Origin: Neobacillus sp. DY30
GTDB lineage: Bacteria > Bacillota > Bacilli > Bacillales > Cytobacillaceae
Length of the DNA stretch: 64,000 nucleotides
NCBI RefSeq assembly: GCF_030123065.1
Contig: NZ_CP126093.1
Coordinates: forward strand, 1,988,001 to 2,052,000
Reading direction: 5' to 3'
The position numbers were made by a program, and so were the translations under genes. Under the pieces are notes generated by a model. The model did no database searches and was not told the DNA's origin. It saw only the letters and a list, made by a program, of their open reading frames with translations. Shown here piece by piece: positions 63,656-64,000 of the stretch. Numbering within the stretch: the stretch's first letter is position 1; every line of letters begins with the position of its first letter.

Positions 63656-64000
63656 CTATAGAGAAGTTGGGCAACCAAAAAAAGTCAGGTCGGGTTCGAG
63701 ATTCGGAGTTGTACTATTATTAACGAATTGTAAAATAACAAAGGTAATCAATTGATCGGCAGTTGGAGAAGGGTTGTTTCTGAGTGTTAATGAAAATTGT
63801 CTCGGAGTGGTTTCACCCGATACTAGACCCATTCCAGACATAATGACTTGACAAGAAGCATTTTCTTGGAAACAGATAACATTTTGAAAGCTTGTCGCAG
63901 TGAATGTGAAATTTCTAGGCGGAATCACGCCACTCGTATCGGTAAATGTTGCGGAAAATGTGGAGAAGTCAAGCCTATCTACACAAGCGTCAACGTTTAT
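63656..64000 (-). CDS. Partial hypothetical protein, N-terminus beyond the window
   Basis: The reading frame on the minus strand is open from the stop near 63656 to the window edge, at least 114 codons. It reads as a beta-rich, Thr/Ser/Phe-rich sequence (DFSTFSATFTD, PPRNFTFTATSFQNV, SGETTPRQFSLTLRNN) with several cysteines. This suggests a secreted, spore-surface or virion structural protein, but I do not recognise the family. A GTG at 63928 could be an internal start, yet the coding pattern continues upstream of it. Confidence 0.55.
   Translation of the reverse strand: MNVDACVDRLDFSTFSATFTDTSGVIPPRNFTFTATSFQNVICFQENASCQVIMSGMGLVSGETTPRQFSLTLRNNPSPTADQLITFVILQFVNNSTTPNLEPDLTFFGCPTSL

Overview
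The window is low-GC, AT-rich Gram-positive DNA. Strong Shine-Dalgarno sequences, frequent TTG/GTG starts, a class III fructose-bisphosphatase close to that of Bacillus subtilis, a GlpP-type glycerol regulon, YesM/YesN-type two-component pairs and LrgAB all point to a Bacillaceae bacterium (Bacillus/Neobacillus-like). That assignment is inference from gene content. A facultatively anaerobic, plant- or soil-associated life fits the pectin enzymes, the alpha-glucosidase and an oxygen-sensitive glycyl radical pathway.

Layout. 0.1-9.7 kb: alpha-glucoside module (LacI regulator, HAD phosphatase, YesMN-type sensor/regulator, GPH symporter, GH31 glycosidase). 9.8-16.5 kb: orphan sugar-type binding lipoprotein, the antiterminator GlpP, GlpK and GlpD (no glpF here), and a ROK regulator. 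16.7-22 kb: secreted esterase, a three-gene TRAP transporter and a short AraC-type protein. The glpK, glpD, TRAP and AraC transcription units each start with the same kind of leader, a conserved block running into a terminator hairpin, so the TRAP system appears to belong to the GlpP regulon. 22-26.3 kb: MarR-controlled heterodimeric ABC exporter with a palindromic operator. 26.4-28.3 kb: fbp.

28.5-49.3 kb is the centrepiece: a complete choline-type glycyl radical enzyme microcompartment (GRM) locus. A PocR-domain histidine kinase and an AraC-type response regulator precede it, with a convergent iron alcohol dehydrogenase. The main rightward cluster encodes a choline-kinase-like protein, a DMT-type permease, a small unknown protein, eight shell proteins (five BMC-H, one permuted EutS-type, one PduT-type tandem protein, one EutN-type vertex protein), choline TMA-lyase CutC and its activase CutD, EutP, a EutT-like protein, EutJ, a PduS-like Fe-S protein, EutQ, two aldehyde dehydrogenase homologues and the phosphotransacylase PduL. 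Expected chemistry: choline to trimethylamine plus acetaldehyde in the shell; acetaldehyde to acetyl-CoA and acetyl phosphate, or to ethanol. The first aldehyde dehydrogenase has Ser where the second has the catalytic Cys, so it looks like an encapsulated pseudoenzyme.

49.6-54 kb: secreted pectin methylesterase and pectate lyase, then LrgAB. 54-58 kb: MocR regulator divergent from an ECF S-component, then a Bcr/CflA exporter. 58-62.9 kb: a TetR-controlled islet (ureohydrolase, APC permease, amidohydrolase, TetR) bounded by 30-bp direct repeats that match the 3' end of a tRNA-Arg(CCU) gene. The second repeat lies in a longer, broken tRNA remnant. Beyond it a YolD-like gene with a LexA-like box and a partial leftward gene suggest another integrated element continuing past the window. 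No CRISPR array, rRNA or intact tRNA was seen.
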